Below are positions 46,071 through 60,109 of a stretch of DNA of 64,000 nt, in pieces. The DNA lies in NCBI RefSeq assembly GCF_047675955.1, contig NC_132904.1, positions 1,179,501 to 1,243,500 of the forward strand. The letters are read 5' to 3'. The position numbers were made by a program, and so were the translations under genes. This DNA is from Chlorocebus sabaeus. Taxonomy: Eukaryota; Chordata; Mammalia; Primates; Cercopithecidae. Under the pieces are notes generated by a model. That model saw nothing but the letters and a program-made list of their open reading frames with translations. It did not search any database and was not told the DNA's origin. Within the stretch, counting starts at the first letter, position 1. Each line of letters starts with the position of its first letter.

Positions 46071-46259
46071 CTTTTTTTTTGAGGCAGGGTCTCACTCTGT
46101 TGCCCAGGCTGGAGGGTAGTGGCTCTATGACAGCTCACTGCAGCCTCCATCTCTCTGGTTCGAGCAATTCTCCCACCTCAGCCTCCCAAGGAGCTGGGAC
46201 TACCAGTGTGGAGTCCTGGTGTGTAGCCATGTCTGGCTATTTTATTTTTTATAGAGATA

Positions 46260-46651
46260 GTGTGTTAGGCTGTTCTTGTGTTGCTATAAATACCTGAGAC
46301 TGGGTAGTTTATTTTAAAAAGAGGTTTAATTGGCTTATGGTTCTACAGGCTGTAAAGGAAGCGTGGCATCAGCAGGCTGTAAAGGAAGCGTGGCATCAGG
46401 AAGCTTCCAATCATGGCAGAAGGCAAAGGGGGAGCAGGGGTCTCACATGGCAGAAGCGGGAGCAAGAAAGAATGGGAGGGGAGGTGCCACACACTTAACC
46501 AGATCTCACAAATACTCACCATTACAAGGACAGCACCAAGCCACGAGGAATCCACCCCATGACCAAAACATCTCCCACCAGGCTCCATCTCTAACACTGA
46601 AGATTCCATTTCAATATGATGTCTGGGCGGGGACAAATATCCAAACTATAT
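46260..46651 (-). mobile_element. MaLR LTR (MST/THE1 type), antisense
   Basis: Begins TGTGTTAGGCTGTTCTTGTG and ends CCAAACTATATCA, the reverse complement of a complete LTR. A 24-bp internal tandem duplication (GGCTGTAAAGGAAGCGTGGC) starts at 46349. Confidence 0.85.
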
Positions 46652-46663
46652 CAGATGGGGTCA

Positions 46664-46860
46664 TTTTTTTTTTTTTTGAGACAGAGTCTTGCTCTGTTGC
46701 CCAGGCTGGAGTGCAGTGGCACGATCTCGGCTCACTGCAAGCTCCACCTCCTGGATTCACGCCTTTCTCCTGCCTCAGCCTCCTGAGTAGCTGGGACTAC
46801 AGGCGCCCACCAACACGCCCAGCTAATTTTTTTGTATTTTTAGTAGAGATGGGATTTCAC
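46664..46860 (-). mobile_element. Truncated AluS/Y, antisense
   Basis: T14 then GAGACAGAGTCTTGCTCTG to GAGATGGGATTTCACCC, flanked by AGATGGGGTC (46653 and 46863). 5' truncated. Confidence 0.85.
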
Positions 46861-47100
46861 CCAGATGGGGTCTTGCTATGCTGCCCAGGCTGGTCTCAAA
46901 TTCCTGGGCTCAAGCTATCTTTCCGCTTTGGCCTTCCAAAGTGCTGGAAGTAGTAGCATGAGCCACCGCACTTCCCAGCTTGTCAATTTAAAAAATAAAA
47001 ATTAAAAGAAAATTTTAAAAAATATAATTAAAATTAAACTGATTACTTAGACATTTTAAAGTCTCACTCAATATGTTGAGAGATATATAATAGTTTTCTG

Positions 47101-48345
47101 TGTACAGGTCTCATGCAAATTCTGTTAAATTTACCCCTAGTATTTTGTGGTTTTTAAATTCTCTTTTTAAGTGGTACTGCTTTCATAATTTCAATTTCGA
47201 ATTGACTGTTAGTACACAAATAGAATTGACCTTTTTTTGGCTTTGTACCTTGTGGCTTTGGTAAACTTGCTTATTCGTTTTAGTACCAGTTTGTAGCTTA
47301 GAATTTTCTGCAGACAATAATGTTATCTTCTTGTTTTGAGACAGAGTTTCGCTCTTGTTGCCCAGGCTGGAGTGCAATGGCGCAATCTCAGCTAACTGCA
47401 ACCTCTGCCTCGTGAGTTCAAGTAATTCTCCTGCCTGAGCCTCCTAAGTAGCTGGGATTACAGGTGCCCGTCACCAAGCCCAGCTTATTTTTGTATTTTT
47501 AGAAGAGACAGGGTTTCACCAGGTTGGCCAGGCTGGTCTCGAACTCCTGACCTCAGGTGATCTGCCCGCCTCGGCCTCCCAAAGTGCTGGGATTACAGAC
47601 GTGAGCCACTGTGCCCGGCCATTAATGTTATCTTCTAATAAAGATCACCTGAAATTTCGTTTTCAACTGGTACAAATTTTGTTTTCCTTGCCTCATTACT
47701 TGGGCATGTCCTTTGGCATAACACTGAAATAAGTGGTGACGATGGACAACCGTGCCCTGTCCCTGACCCATGGAAAAGCTTTCAGTTTCTCACCACTAAG
47801 CGTGACGTTGGCTGTGGGTTTTTGTAGTTTCCCTTTGTCAGGTTGGGAGTGCAGGAGTAGAACAGATTCGAATCTCCTCCTGGTTTACTGAAAGCTTTCG
47901 TCGTGAATAAGTGTTGAATTTTGTAGAATGCTTTCCTCGTGTCTATGGAAATGACCGTGTGGTTTTTCGGTGTCGGTCTGCTAACAGTGAACGACAATTG
48001 ATTTTGAAATGTTAAACTAACTTTGCATTCCTGGGTAAGCTCCACAAGGTCATATGTATCCTCTTTATATATTGCTGGAATTGATGTGACGTTTTGTTAA
48101 GGGATTTTTGCGTCTAGGCTCCTGAGTGGACTTTAATTTTCTTGTCATGTCCTCGTCTGGTTTTGGCACCAGGGTGATGATGGCTTCACAGAGAAGCTGG
48201 GAAGTGGCCCGTCTTCCTCTGTGTCCTGGAAGCGTCTATGTAGCAGGGTGCTTTTCCTCCATTAGTGTTTGATGGGCTCCACTGGTGAGTCTTGGCCTGG
48301 ACTTCTTTATGAGACGGGCCCTTTCCTAACTCTGGCAACAGACCT
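47101..48345 (-). mobile_element. Old L1 ORF2, antisense, split by AluS
   Basis: TTTTCCTTGCCTCATTACTT, GTGGTGACGATGGACAACCG, GTTTACTGAAAGCTTTCGTC and TTTGGCACCAGGGTGATGAT follow the reverse complement of ORF2 over 1.2 kb. Many stops. Confidence 0.8.
47332..47620 (-). mobile_element. AluS, antisense
   Basis: Target-site duplication AATGTTATCTTCT at 47319-47331 and 47624-47636. The last Alu before the BRSK2 region. Confidence 0.95.
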
Positions 48346-49984
48346 TTGTGCTCAAGAGCCCTGGCTCCCTCGGGGCTCCTGCCCCCACCTTACACGTGAC
48401 AGAGGGGGACCAAGGGCTGTGGCATCACTGTCCTGAGCGCCTCCTGGCTGGCCACACCCTGGCACACCCCCTCCTGGAGCACCCCAGCACCAGGCCCGCT
48501 GGACGGAAGGGCAGTCGTCCTGTTGACCCCCACGAAGATGGGGGCAGGGAGGGCACGGTGTGCCATCGATAAAGCGTTGAGTCTGGGGTTTTGTGCAGCA
48601 CATTCAACAGGAGACAGCAGGAGGGCCGAGGGAGGCTGGAAGGGCAATTTGAGGATGGGCACTAAGAGGCTGAAGGCTGAGTAGCCCCTAGTGCCTGGAG
48701 GACAGGCAGCGGGCCAGAAGAGAGGCCCCAGACTGAGCTCCAGAGGCCACCAATGGCACAGGCTGCTCAAACACAGACAGGGAAGAAAAGACCTCAGAGC
48801 TGCAGCAAGGGGTGGGAGAGGGATGCAAGCTGGCAAGGAAGTGGCAAGGAAGAAAGCAAGAATTTTGGCCACTGGAGCAGCTGTATGCAAATGGTCAACA
48901 GGGCGAAATGCTGCTGAGGACACCACAAAGCTGCGTCTGACTCTGCTGCAGGCTAGGAGGCCAGGTGACCGTGGCAGCAGAGAGAAGGCACCTCGGGCCA
49001 AGTGCCCCTGCCTTCTGGCTGTGGCCTGACGCCCTCTCCTGGTCTCCTGCACACCCTCGGCCTCTGTTGGCACCTGGACCAGACCACTCCCAGTCAACCT
49101 CCAGCCAGATGTCACTGCCTGACAGTTTCTCCAGCTGGAGGCCCCAAACACTAAATTCAGCTAAAAACGACTGCTGCCCCCACTCACAGCAGCAGCAGCC
49201 GGGGTGGGGGGGGGCCTCTGCCTCTGTCCCATGCTCTCAGCCCCCCTTCCCTGCCCCCACTGGCAGGGCCCTGACTGTTCATGCTCAGAGGCCCCAGGAT
49301 TGGGCAGGGAGAACCCTTAGCCCACAGCATTTGAAGGGGAGCAGGGCGGGGGCGTGCCGGCCGAGAGTGGACAGGCCCTTTGGGGCCCACTGCCCTTCCC
49401 CAGTTGGAAATGCGGACAGCCCAAAGAGCAGGAGGGCGCGCTGGGAAGGCCCTGCAGTTTCCTGAGCTCATACAGGCTTCCCAGGGTGGGGAGCGAGCCA
49501 CGGTCAGCAACAGTGTGTGGCAGAGCCCACAGGAGAAACGTTGCCTGCAGACCATACACGGGCAAGATCTGGGACCTCCACTCTGCAGGGTTCCGGGTCC
49601 CCCTCACTTCTCCCCACCCACCACCTTCTGCAGCACGGGCTTAAGGAAATATCAGTGCCTTTCTGCAAAGAAACAGAGGGTCCGTCCAGGTCTGGCTGCC
49701 TCTTCGGCTGCCTGTGTTTAGATCTCCAAAGGCTGCTCCCGGCAGCCCCTGCCCAGCTGCTCAACCTGAAAGAGGGGTTGGCAGCAAGGGCTGGGAGGCG
49801 CCAGGGCGCTGCGGCCAGACCCCAGGTGAGTTCCTTGACTCAGCGCCGCGCGGGTCACTGTGGCATAGCTGGGAAAACTGCCGCTTCTCCCTCGGGAGCG
49901 GAGGCAGAGGACCACGTCCTTCTTGGGGGTGCAAAATTACTGCTTGGACAACGCCTGCGTGCAGCAGCCCCACAGACTCCCATG
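48346..49984. other. Unassigned unique DNA upstream of BRSK2
   Basis: GC-rich, Alu-free. No gene recognised; open frames up to 253 codons have no familiar features. Confidence 0.5.
49836..49844 (+). promoter_or_regulatory. AP-1/MAF/NRF2-like site TGACTCAGC
   Basis: TGACTCAGC fits both the AP-1 core and the antioxidant-response consensus TGACnnnGC. It lies about 0.6 kb upstream of the GC-box/CCAAT cluster of BRSK2. A single short motif is weak evidence. Confidence 0.3.
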
Positions 49985-50160
49985 CAGTCCCCCCGCCACG
50001 GGTGCAGCACCCCCGCCCCGCATGCAACACCCGCCCCCTCCGGCACAGCATGTCCCCCACGTGTGCAGCACCCCTGCCCCGAGTGCAGCACCCCCGCCCC
50101 GCATGCAACACTCGCCCCCCTCCAGCGCAGCATCCCCAACCCCCGCGCGTGCAGCATCCC
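49985..50160 (+). repeat. C-rich minisatellite upstream of BRSK2
   Basis: Recurring units of about 17-22 bp with cores such as GTGCAGCACCCCCGCCCC and GCATGCAACAC are arranged in about eight degenerate copies. A larger repeat of roughly 100 bp (CCCCGCCCCGCATGCAAC seen twice) is superimposed. Confidence 0.75.
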
Positions 50161-52614
<2,454 letters not shown>

Positions 52615-52830
52615 AGAGTCAGTGAGATAATCCAATTAGGGTCCCAATAAAATGTTATTATAAGGAAACATTCGCGTGTAAGTGAAGATACGATGAGTTA
52701 TGTGCTGTGCGATGAGTTATGTGCTGTGTGCGGCCTCGGTGGGAAGGGGCTGGTCTCCAGTCTTCATGGAGTTCTGCTGGCGGCAGTTAATTACGGGAGG
52801 TTTCCACTGTAATTAACAGTAATGAATACA
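52615..52830. promoter_or_regulatory. AT-rich homeodomain-motif block in BRSK2 intron 1
   Basis: In otherwise GC-rich intron this block contains TAATCC (52628, bicoid/OTX type), CAATTAGG (52633), and a perfect 9-bp inverted repeat GTTAATTAC (52786-52794) / GTAATTAAC (52809-52817) with a 14-bp spacer. It also has a 19-bp direct duplication CGATGAGTTATGTGCTGTG (52691 and 52710). The motifs suggest an intronic enhancer. Activity is inferred only. Confidence 0.4.
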
Positions 52831-54705
52831 AAAGGATGGGCTGTGTGTGTCTACAACGTGCTGAGAGAGATATTTAGAAAACAGCTCGAGGTGGGGGCAC
52901 AGAGCGGCCCCTCTCGTGAGTTCTGACGGGCAGAGCGCAAGTGCGTCGCTGGCAGGGCCCTGGAGAAGGCCACCATTTCTGTATGTCTTCCCGTTGCTGC
53001 TGCTGACAGCTCACTGGGAGTTGGGTGGATGTGGGGCCCCGAGTGTGTGTGCTGGGCCACTTGGCACCAGATGCCAGGAGAGCTGCCAGGTCCCAAGCTC
53101 AAGAGGGAGATAGGCTTCCTGCCAGGAGACCTCCGTGGGAGAACGGGAGGCTGGGCTTCTGGCCGCCACTGCCCGAGGACGGTCTGGTCCTGCCGTTGAG
53201 AACGCTTCTCCGGGGACCTGGACACAGGGGAGTTGTGGAGGCCTTGCTTGGGGGGCTGTTGGTGTGGACACGACTCCAGCCCCTTCCCTGTGTCTGTGGC
53301 TGGCAGTTTTGTTTGGCCCTCTCTGTTCATCTCCTCCCCTCTGCCTGAGTCCTTGGAAGTGGGAGCTGCTCGACTCGAGGTGGCCACTGAGAGGGAGGTG
53401 GTCAGTGGCAGTGAGCCTCATGGTACCACGAGAGTCCTTCCACCCAGCTGACCCAAGCTGGGCCTGTTGGAAGGTGGGCCAGAAATTTGCTCCAAAACCT
53501 GCCCTTGGGGAGTCTGGCCGTGTGGGGAGGGGAGACCACACAGCCTCCCTCTGGGGCCTGGAGGATGCCGCTTCTAGGCACTTCTAGGCACTGTAGGCTG
53601 TCTTCTTGTGCCTTTCAGCGCGAGTGCTCCATGGTCTCACCTGTACAGCACCCGCCTAGCTTGTTGGGTCTGTGCCTCCTGCAGGGCCGGTGTGGCTGCA
53701 GGGTCATCCTTCTGCATGGGGTGTTCTCTGCACAGCTCCCCTCCGTGGCCGTGGGGGTCGCCTCCAGTGGTCCCACTGCTGGAGCCAGGCACCAGGTGAA
53801 GCCATCAGAGCGCGGAGCAGCTGTGTAAGCCTCGCTGGCTGCTTGGTGGTTTCTGGCCGAGACCTGGGGGGATGTAGGCTGGGGTCAGGGTGGGCACCCA
53901 CCTGCAAAGGTGCTGCCCCAGCTTTTCTCGGGGCCGAGAAAGGCTTGTGTGGCCTCATCTGAGCTTGACCCTTGCAGAGATGCCGAGACACAGTCCCTGC
54001 CAGCGAGGGCAACTGTGGAGGTTGGAGGGTGCAGACGCTCCAAGTTGGGGCATGCAGGTCCAGGAGGGTATGTGGCACAGGCTGGGTGGCGTTCGTCCCT
54101 GTGTGCCTTTGTCCCTGTGCCCCATCAGTATGCAGAGCAGTGCACCTTCTTGCCCAAACCTGGGCTCAGCTCCTGAAACCTGGGGGGCCTGGGAGGGCCC
54201 TGTGGGAGGAGCTGGAGAACCTCGGGCCCTTGGAGCTGTTTTCGGGGGCAGGCGGGTGGGCTGCGTGGGACGATGAGAGGCCTGCCCTTGGGAATCCTCT
54301 GTCTGGGGGGCGGGAGAAGGAATGTGGCTGGGATAGGGCTCCCCCGGGAGGGAGCAAAGGAGATAGGATGAGGGGCTGCACTGCAGCTCACCTGGCGGTG
54401 TTCACCTGCTGTGGCGTGGGGGAGGGCCCTAGGCTGCCAGGGACCTGGGACATCCCCTCCACATTCTCAATGGCCTTTAGGAGAATTGAGCCCTGGTGGC
54501 TGCCAGGGTGGAGAGGGGTCCTGGGGTGGGAGGAGCCAGTGAAGATGGAACAGGTGAGGGGAGGGAGAGCCTGTGCCTGGGAGACCCTGGGGGTGACCGC
54601 AAGTCCAGAAGCTGGAGGCAGATGTGGAGGGGAAGGAAGCTGGCCTGAGATGAGGTTGGTTTAGAAAGTTGAACAGGATGGGCAGTGATTGGCTGTGGTG
54701 TGCAG
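52831..54705. other. Unique intronic sequence
   Basis: GC-rich and non-repetitive. The only local structure noted is a 10-bp tandem duplication (CTTCTAGGCA, 53571-53590). No exon of BRSK2 is recognised. Confidence 0.55.
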
Positions 54706-54910
54706 GCCCCTGGAGATGGCCCTGGAGATGGGCACTGGAGATGGGCACTGGAGATGGCCCCTGGAGATGGGCACTGGAGATGGGCCACCCCTGGAGATGG
54801 GCCCTGGAGATGGGTCTTGGAGATGGTCCCTGGAGATGGGCCCTGGAGATGGGCACTGGAGATGGGCCACCCCTGGAGATGGGCCCTGGAGATGGGCCCT
54901 GGAGATGCCC
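54706..54910 (+). repeat. GGAGATGGGC minisatellite, first array (BRSK2 intron 1)
   Basis: About 14 head-to-tail copies of a 12-20 bp unit with core CTGGAGATGGGC, varying by CA, CC, or CCACCC insertions. It reads open in several frames on both strands because the unit has no stop codon. No protein is implied. Confidence 0.9.
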
Positions 54911-55652
54911 GGGGAACCGGCATGGCGGGCAGCCCTCCCACCTGAAGTCTCCATGGCCCCCTGAAGTCCCTGGAAAGGCCCATTTGGTGTCGTTGGCCAC
55001 CATGCCAGTGACTGCGCCAGGGTGGAGGCCTCAAGTTGCTGCCCCTAGAGTCTTCCCACCCTGGAGATGGGCCCCGGAGATGGGCCCTGGAGATGGGTCC
55101 TGGAGATGGGCCGCTGGAGATGGGCCGCCCCTGGAGATGGGCACTGGAGATGGGTCCTGGAGATGGGCCGCTGGAGATGGGCCGCCCCTGGAGATGGGCA
55201 CTGGAGATGGGCCCTGGAGGTGGGCACTGGAGGTGGGCTGTGCAGGGCCGAGCCTGGAGAGCTCTTGGGCAGACAGGACCCGGCAGCCTCCCTAGCTGTG
55301 AAAGTGGACTCCGCGTGCGAGACCCTGGGAATTCTGCGGCCCTCCCCGCGTCAGGCCCTGGCTGTCTGACCCCAGCTGTTTTGTTAGAGCGGCAGCTGTC
55401 TGGGGCTAGGCTGAACCCCTCATCTGCCCTGCACGGGGTTTCCACAAGCTGGGGTCTCAGAACGCTGTTCTCAAGGGCGCCGTGCACAGAGCCCGGGGAG
55501 CCGGCATGGCGGGCAGCCCTCCCACCTGAAGTCTCCGTGGCCCCCCGAAGTCCCTGGAAAGGCCCATTTGGTGTCGTTGGCCACCGTGCCAGTGACTGCG
55601 CCAGGGTGGAGGCCTCAAGTTGCTGCCCCTAGAGTCTTCCCACCCTGCATGC
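54908..55652 (+). repeat. 157-bp direct duplication flanking the second array
   Basis: About 155 bp beginning CCGGCATGGCGGGCAGCCC at 54917 recur at 55501 with only a few differences (CCATGG/CCGTGG, CCACCATG/CCACCGTG). The copies are 584 bp apart and both end at the motif TCTTCCCACCCTG. The near identity points to a recent duplication or ongoing conversion. Confidence 0.9.
55063..55235 (+). repeat. GGAGATGGGC minisatellite, second array
   Basis: The same CTGGAGATGGGC core as the array at 54706 occurs here in about 11 copies, after a 157-bp non-array segment. The last copies drift to GGAGGTGGGC. The two arrays probably derive from one that was split or duplicated. Confidence 0.9.
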
Positions 55653-58395
55653 CCTCCGCGGGGAGCCCCTTTCCAGCTGAGAGCTGGCCTTGAGTGTCCC
55701 TGTCAGGGCCCTTGGCACAGAGGTTCCGGGTGGTGAGGACAGGCGGTTCCCCAGGCAGGGGTGGGACGGTCGTTGGAGGTGGGAGGGTCGTTGGAGGCGG
55801 GAGCCCTAGGCCCCTGTCCTGTCCCCACCCGCTGTGGCCTTGGACACCTCAGGTGTGTGTGTGTCCCTGTGGACATAGGTTTCCCTGCCTTGTCACTGGC
55901 TGGCAGTGGCTGAAAAGACACTGGGCAGAGGGCACCGCCCGGCCCTGACCGTGCTGGCCGTGCTGGCCTGGCTCTGCTGAGACGTGTGTACGCCGTGGAT
56001 TTCCTGGATGTGGAAGATCTCAAGGCCAGGCTGTGCCCCCACCCCCAGCTGTGCCAGGGAGGGCTTTCCAGAGGCACCGCGGCTGGCTTCCGCCCCGCCT
56101 GCTCCACCATCTGCCCAAGCAGGGAGTTGTGTTCAGAACCACTGGGGCATGCAGGGCCTGGGCTGTGATGCGAGGTTGGCCCCTAGGCTTCCAGGGGATC
56201 TGTTTGTGGCAGATCTCACGCGGGCCCAGCTGGGGCTACTAGGCTCCTGCCCGCCACCAAAGCTCCAGAGACTGGGTCCCCATCATCGTCGGCTGCCACG
56301 GTGGTCAGGGCCCCTTCCTTGCTCTGAGGGTGGCTGTACAAGGTTGCGCTGTACAAGATGTGTGTGGACCCCCACGTCCCCCACTCCTGGTGCCTCTTCC
56401 CTTCCAGCCACCTCGAGGACTGTGTGGGGCCAGCAAGGCCTATACCCCAGGACACCAGAGTTGCTCAGACTGGCTTCTGGACCTGGGCCTGAGTGACCTC
56501 TCCTGGTTCTCACTCCCAGAGTCGTCTGCTGAGTGACCCCGGGGCCTCTCATCATGGCCTCACCGTGCTCTGGCGCTCTGGGAGCCTTGCAGCAGACAGG
56601 AGACCCCCTCCAGGCTGGCCCGAAGGCAGGTCCGACCCCAGTCCCCGGGAACAGCCTGAGTGGGCTGCGCCTCCCCGTCGGCCACTGGCTGCACCAGTCT
56701 GCCACTGGCACTCAGGAGTAGCCGTGGGGAAGGCCCCTTCGCCATCACCTGGTGGCGCTTGTGTGAGGGCTTCTGTGCCTTCCAGTCCTCACTAGGCACA
56801 GACCAACTTCTTTGGGCACCTGGGGAGGGTCAGGCTGTCCCTGAAGTCAGCAGCGCTGCTGGGCAGCTGGCACCAGGAGAGGAGGCGGGCTGACCCCTAT
56901 GACTGCCGGCCACCGGCATCCACCTGTGCGGGGCTGTGCCTGGATGGTGGCACTGTGGGGCGTCACCGTGCAGTTCTGGGCCCTGCCCTCGGCTCTGGAC
57001 AGCCCACCTGGACCCTGGCCCCTTGGAAGCAGAGGGACTGGGGCCTCAGGGCCCCTGTGTGTGGAATGGGGTTTCCCTGAAGCTTGTGCGAGGTTCCAGT
57101 GGCTGGAAACACCAGGCCGAGCAGGAGGACGGCAGACCAGCATCTGTCAGGCCCCTTGGGGCTTGCATGTCTGGTCCTCTGTGCTGCCCTGAGCTCTGCA
57201 GGAAGTTAATGGCTCCGCACCACCTCCTCTGTGCAGGGCAGCCCCGTTTCCACCTGTCGGGCTGGTGCCTGTGTCAGGCCTAAGCCCCAGGTCCTAGCCT
57301 GGGCTAATGGAGCTGCCTGCAGGCCTGCCCAAGGCCTCGTCCCAGGGATGTCCGCCGGGCCAGGCTGCCCTGAGCCAGCTGCCTGGGGCTCTGGACAAGA
57401 TGGAGGCTGGGCTGGGGCAGAGGCTGCAGGGACAAAGCAGGGATTGTACCAGGCCGGCTGCCTTTCAGGGCCCGGCCCGCCAGGTCCAGGCCTTGTTCCA
57501 CCGCCTCTGAGGGGCCAGTGTTCTGGGCCCAGCAGCTGGGAGCCAGGCCCCACCCACAGAGCAGTGCTCCCGAAAGTCCTGCAGTTAAAGAGAAACTCCT
57601 CGTTTTCCTGGAAGGCTCCAGCTTCCCAGGCTCTTTCTGCTTTCAGTCCTGGGGCCTGCGGAGGCTGTGGCAGACCTGCGCTGCTCTGCCCCAGGGGCCT
57701 GGGCTGCAGGCTGGGCCTGGCTTCCTCCCCGAACCCTGGAGAGTGACAGCACCACCCCCGGTAGATGGCAAGGTCCCATCGGTTGGCATGCGTCTCTCTG
57801 GGCACCGTGCTCCTTGTTGGGTGCCATGTCCTTGGGCTGAGCTTGGGTCCTGTCTGCCCTGGGGGTGCCATCCTGTGAGGACAGAGCTGCCTTTCCTGGG
57901 TGGCCATGGCAGCGTCGTGGCGCTGACTGAGGGGAACTGACACTTTTATGCTGGGGCTGGGCTGTGTGGGGCTGGGTAGGGCTGGTGGGAGTCCCAGGCA
58001 CCTTGACCTGAGGGGGATGGAGGTGCCCAGGGCATTCACGCCGTCACTGCCCACTTGGCTTAAGCTGGAGCCCAGGGCCCTGGAGGGCAGGCTGGCCTTC
58101 CCCGCCCCGGGCAGAGGCAAGAGGGTGCCTGGATGGCCGCCTGCATGGTCCCGTGATACAGCGGGGACGGCTGCACATGGGGCTGAGTCTCAGAGCCGTG
58201 GGTTGTTTGCGGGGGCACAGGGAGCCTGCTTGGCCAGGAATGTGGCCTCTGTGGGTGGCTTGGCCTGGGAGCCCCCGGGGAACCCCTTGTATGGGAGAAG
58301 GGGTCAGGATAGGGAGCGAGGGGCAGTGCTTGGTGGCCCTCCATGCTGAGGGAAAACCCTGCACAGCTGTCGTCAGGCCCGTGTCCTCGGCACCC
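55653..58395. other. Unique intronic sequence
   Basis: GC-rich (C and G alternate in short runs), free of recognisable transposons apart from the CTCF-like site noted separately. Several 100-170 codon open frames exist on both strands, as expected at this composition; none resembles a known protein. Confidence 0.55.
56745..56758 (+). promoter_or_regulatory. CTCF-like site TCACCTGGTGGCGC
   Basis: Matches the CTCF core CCASYAGRKGGCR with two mismatches. It lies in non-repetitive intron 1 sequence. Confidence 0.3.
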
Positions 58396-58513
58396 TGAGT
58401 CAGCCGCAGGGCCAGCCGCTGCCTGAGCTGCCTGGTTGGGGCTGGCCTGGGCCCCTGATTGGCTGCTTCCCTGGGTGGGGGTGACGTCACTGCGCTGGGT
58501 CCGAGAGTTATCT
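58396..58513 (+). promoter_or_regulatory. AP-1 / CCAAT / CRE / GATA motif cluster in BRSK2 intron 1
   Basis: TGAGTCAGC (58396), CTGATTGG (58455-58462, inverted CCAAT), the full palindromic CRE TGACGTCA (58482-58489), and TTATCT (58508) fall within 118 bp. A CCAAT box 20 bp from a consensus CRE is a common promoter arrangement, so this may be an alternative intragenic promoter or an activity-dependent enhancer. Confidence 0.45.
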
Positions 58514-59334
58514 TGTGCAGACAGAGGTGACAGGTGTGATGCCTGCCCCCGGAAGGGTGGTGGCTAGGGTGGCCATGTCAGGCACCTTGACCCTGCCCCC
58601 GGGAGTGCAGGGGGTGGAGAGGCAGCCCCAAAGCTGGGTTCTCAGAGACCTGGGGTGGCCAGATGGGGGCTCATTCAGCTGCCCACTGTGTAGCCCCTTG
58701 CTGTCATTAACTTCCTGCAGAGCACAGGGCAGCACCGAGGGCCAGCCAGGCCAGGGGGCCAAAGGTTCCCTCCCACACAGGCCCCGAGGGGTCCAGGCAG
58801 GAGGCAGTGGCCCCAGTCCGTAGAGGCCAGGGCAGCCTCTTCCCCAGGGTTAGGCTGCAGGCCCTGCCGGTGTGGCTTCGGGAGCCCTGGTCCCCATGCT
58901 CAGGCTCCCTCCTGCTCATCTGTGATGGGGCCTGGGTGTACCCAGGTCCTTGGTAGGCACCAGGAGATGCTTGGGGTCCCCTGGAGCCTGGAGCCCCCCA
59001 GCCCCTCCACTTGCTTTTGGTGTTTGGGGTGGAGACTGGCCGTTGGCACCTGCGGCCGTCCCTGGCGTTCATCCTGTGCCATCCGGGGTCTTGGGGTCCC
59101 TGTGCCAGCCCCATGGTGACTTCTTGCAGACAGGGTTTGCGGGGGGCTACAGAATGACTCCGTCCCTTCCACAGCACATGGGCACCTCCAGCCAGAAGGA
59201 GCTGGGCAGGCAGCCCCACCCCAGGCCAGAGCCACAGAGCTGTTGTGACTGGGGGTCTCTGGTCAGGATGCTCCTGTGCTGTCTGTTGTGGGCAAGGCCC
59301 CCAGCGCAGGGCCACCTCCAGGGTATGTGGTTCC

Positions 59335-59425
59335 AGACACTGGCTGAGTGGTCACTTGTGTCCACATCGCAGTTTCCCTATCTGTGAAGTGGCTTGGATG
59401 GGACGGTGGGGTGGTGCCAGGGGGT
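59335..59425 (+). mobile_element. MIR SINE fragment
   Basis: The stretch around CAGTTTCCCTATCTGTGAAG matches the conserved MIR core region, preceded by a degenerate ACTTGTG segment. It is one of the few interspersed repeats left in the BRSK2 intron. Confidence 0.6.
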
Positions 59426-60109
59426 TGCGCCTGCCGGGACTGAGCCCAGGGCCTGGCCCTGCCGCTGGGGCCAGCGTCACCCTCAGGGCAGAGCCAAGGA
59501 GGGGAGATGGCTTGTGGGCCAGGGTGCCCGAGGGTGGGGAGAAGCAGTTCAGATGGCATCAATGTGTGGCTCTTACCCAGCCGATGGGATTTCTGTGGAG
59601 CTCTCTCTGCTGAGGACAGCGAGCGGGGAGCTATGAGTTGTGAGCTGTGATAGGGATTGTGGCAAGGCGGGGCTGGTCAGCTGGGCCTAGCTGGGGACGC
59701 CAGGGCTGCATGGTCCCTCGGGGCTCAAACTGGCGGCTGCACCCCCAGGGCTCTGGGCTGGTGAGGAGCTTGTCCTGCCCGTCCCTCTGCTGCCACAGTG
59801 ACCCTGGACGCATCCCATGTCGCCCACTGTGGCCCTGCCTTCTGCCGGGTGGATGTGGGGGATTTGAGGTACAGGGGAAGCAGTGAGTTCTGGACCTGAC
59901 CGAATTCCCTGGTGCCATCGGGCCCAGCCTCCTTCGTCCTTGGTACACTGGGGTGTGGTGGCTGAGCCCCAGCTCTGTGGTTCCCGAGGCTTTTCTGGGG
60001 TGGAGGCCTCACTCCAGGTCCTGGTGTTTTCACATGGGAGCAGAGGCGAGTGCCCCAAGCCTGGGGAGCGCTGCCCCGTAGCCGCCAGCAACACCCCCCA
60101 CCTCTGTTA

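Larger units (their letters stand above)
46071..46975 (-). mobile_element. AluJ broken by an LTR and a second Alu, antisense
   Basis: The AluJ body runs 46071-46258, is interrupted by a MaLR LTR (46260-46651) and a truncated Alu (46664-46860), and resumes at 46862 with TTGCTATGCTGCCCAGGC to about 46975. Confidence 0.8.

Noticed and set aside
54685..55632. Gly/Trp/Asp-rich repeat proteins
   Set aside because: They translate the CTGGAGATGGGC array in different frames; intronic position in BRSK2.
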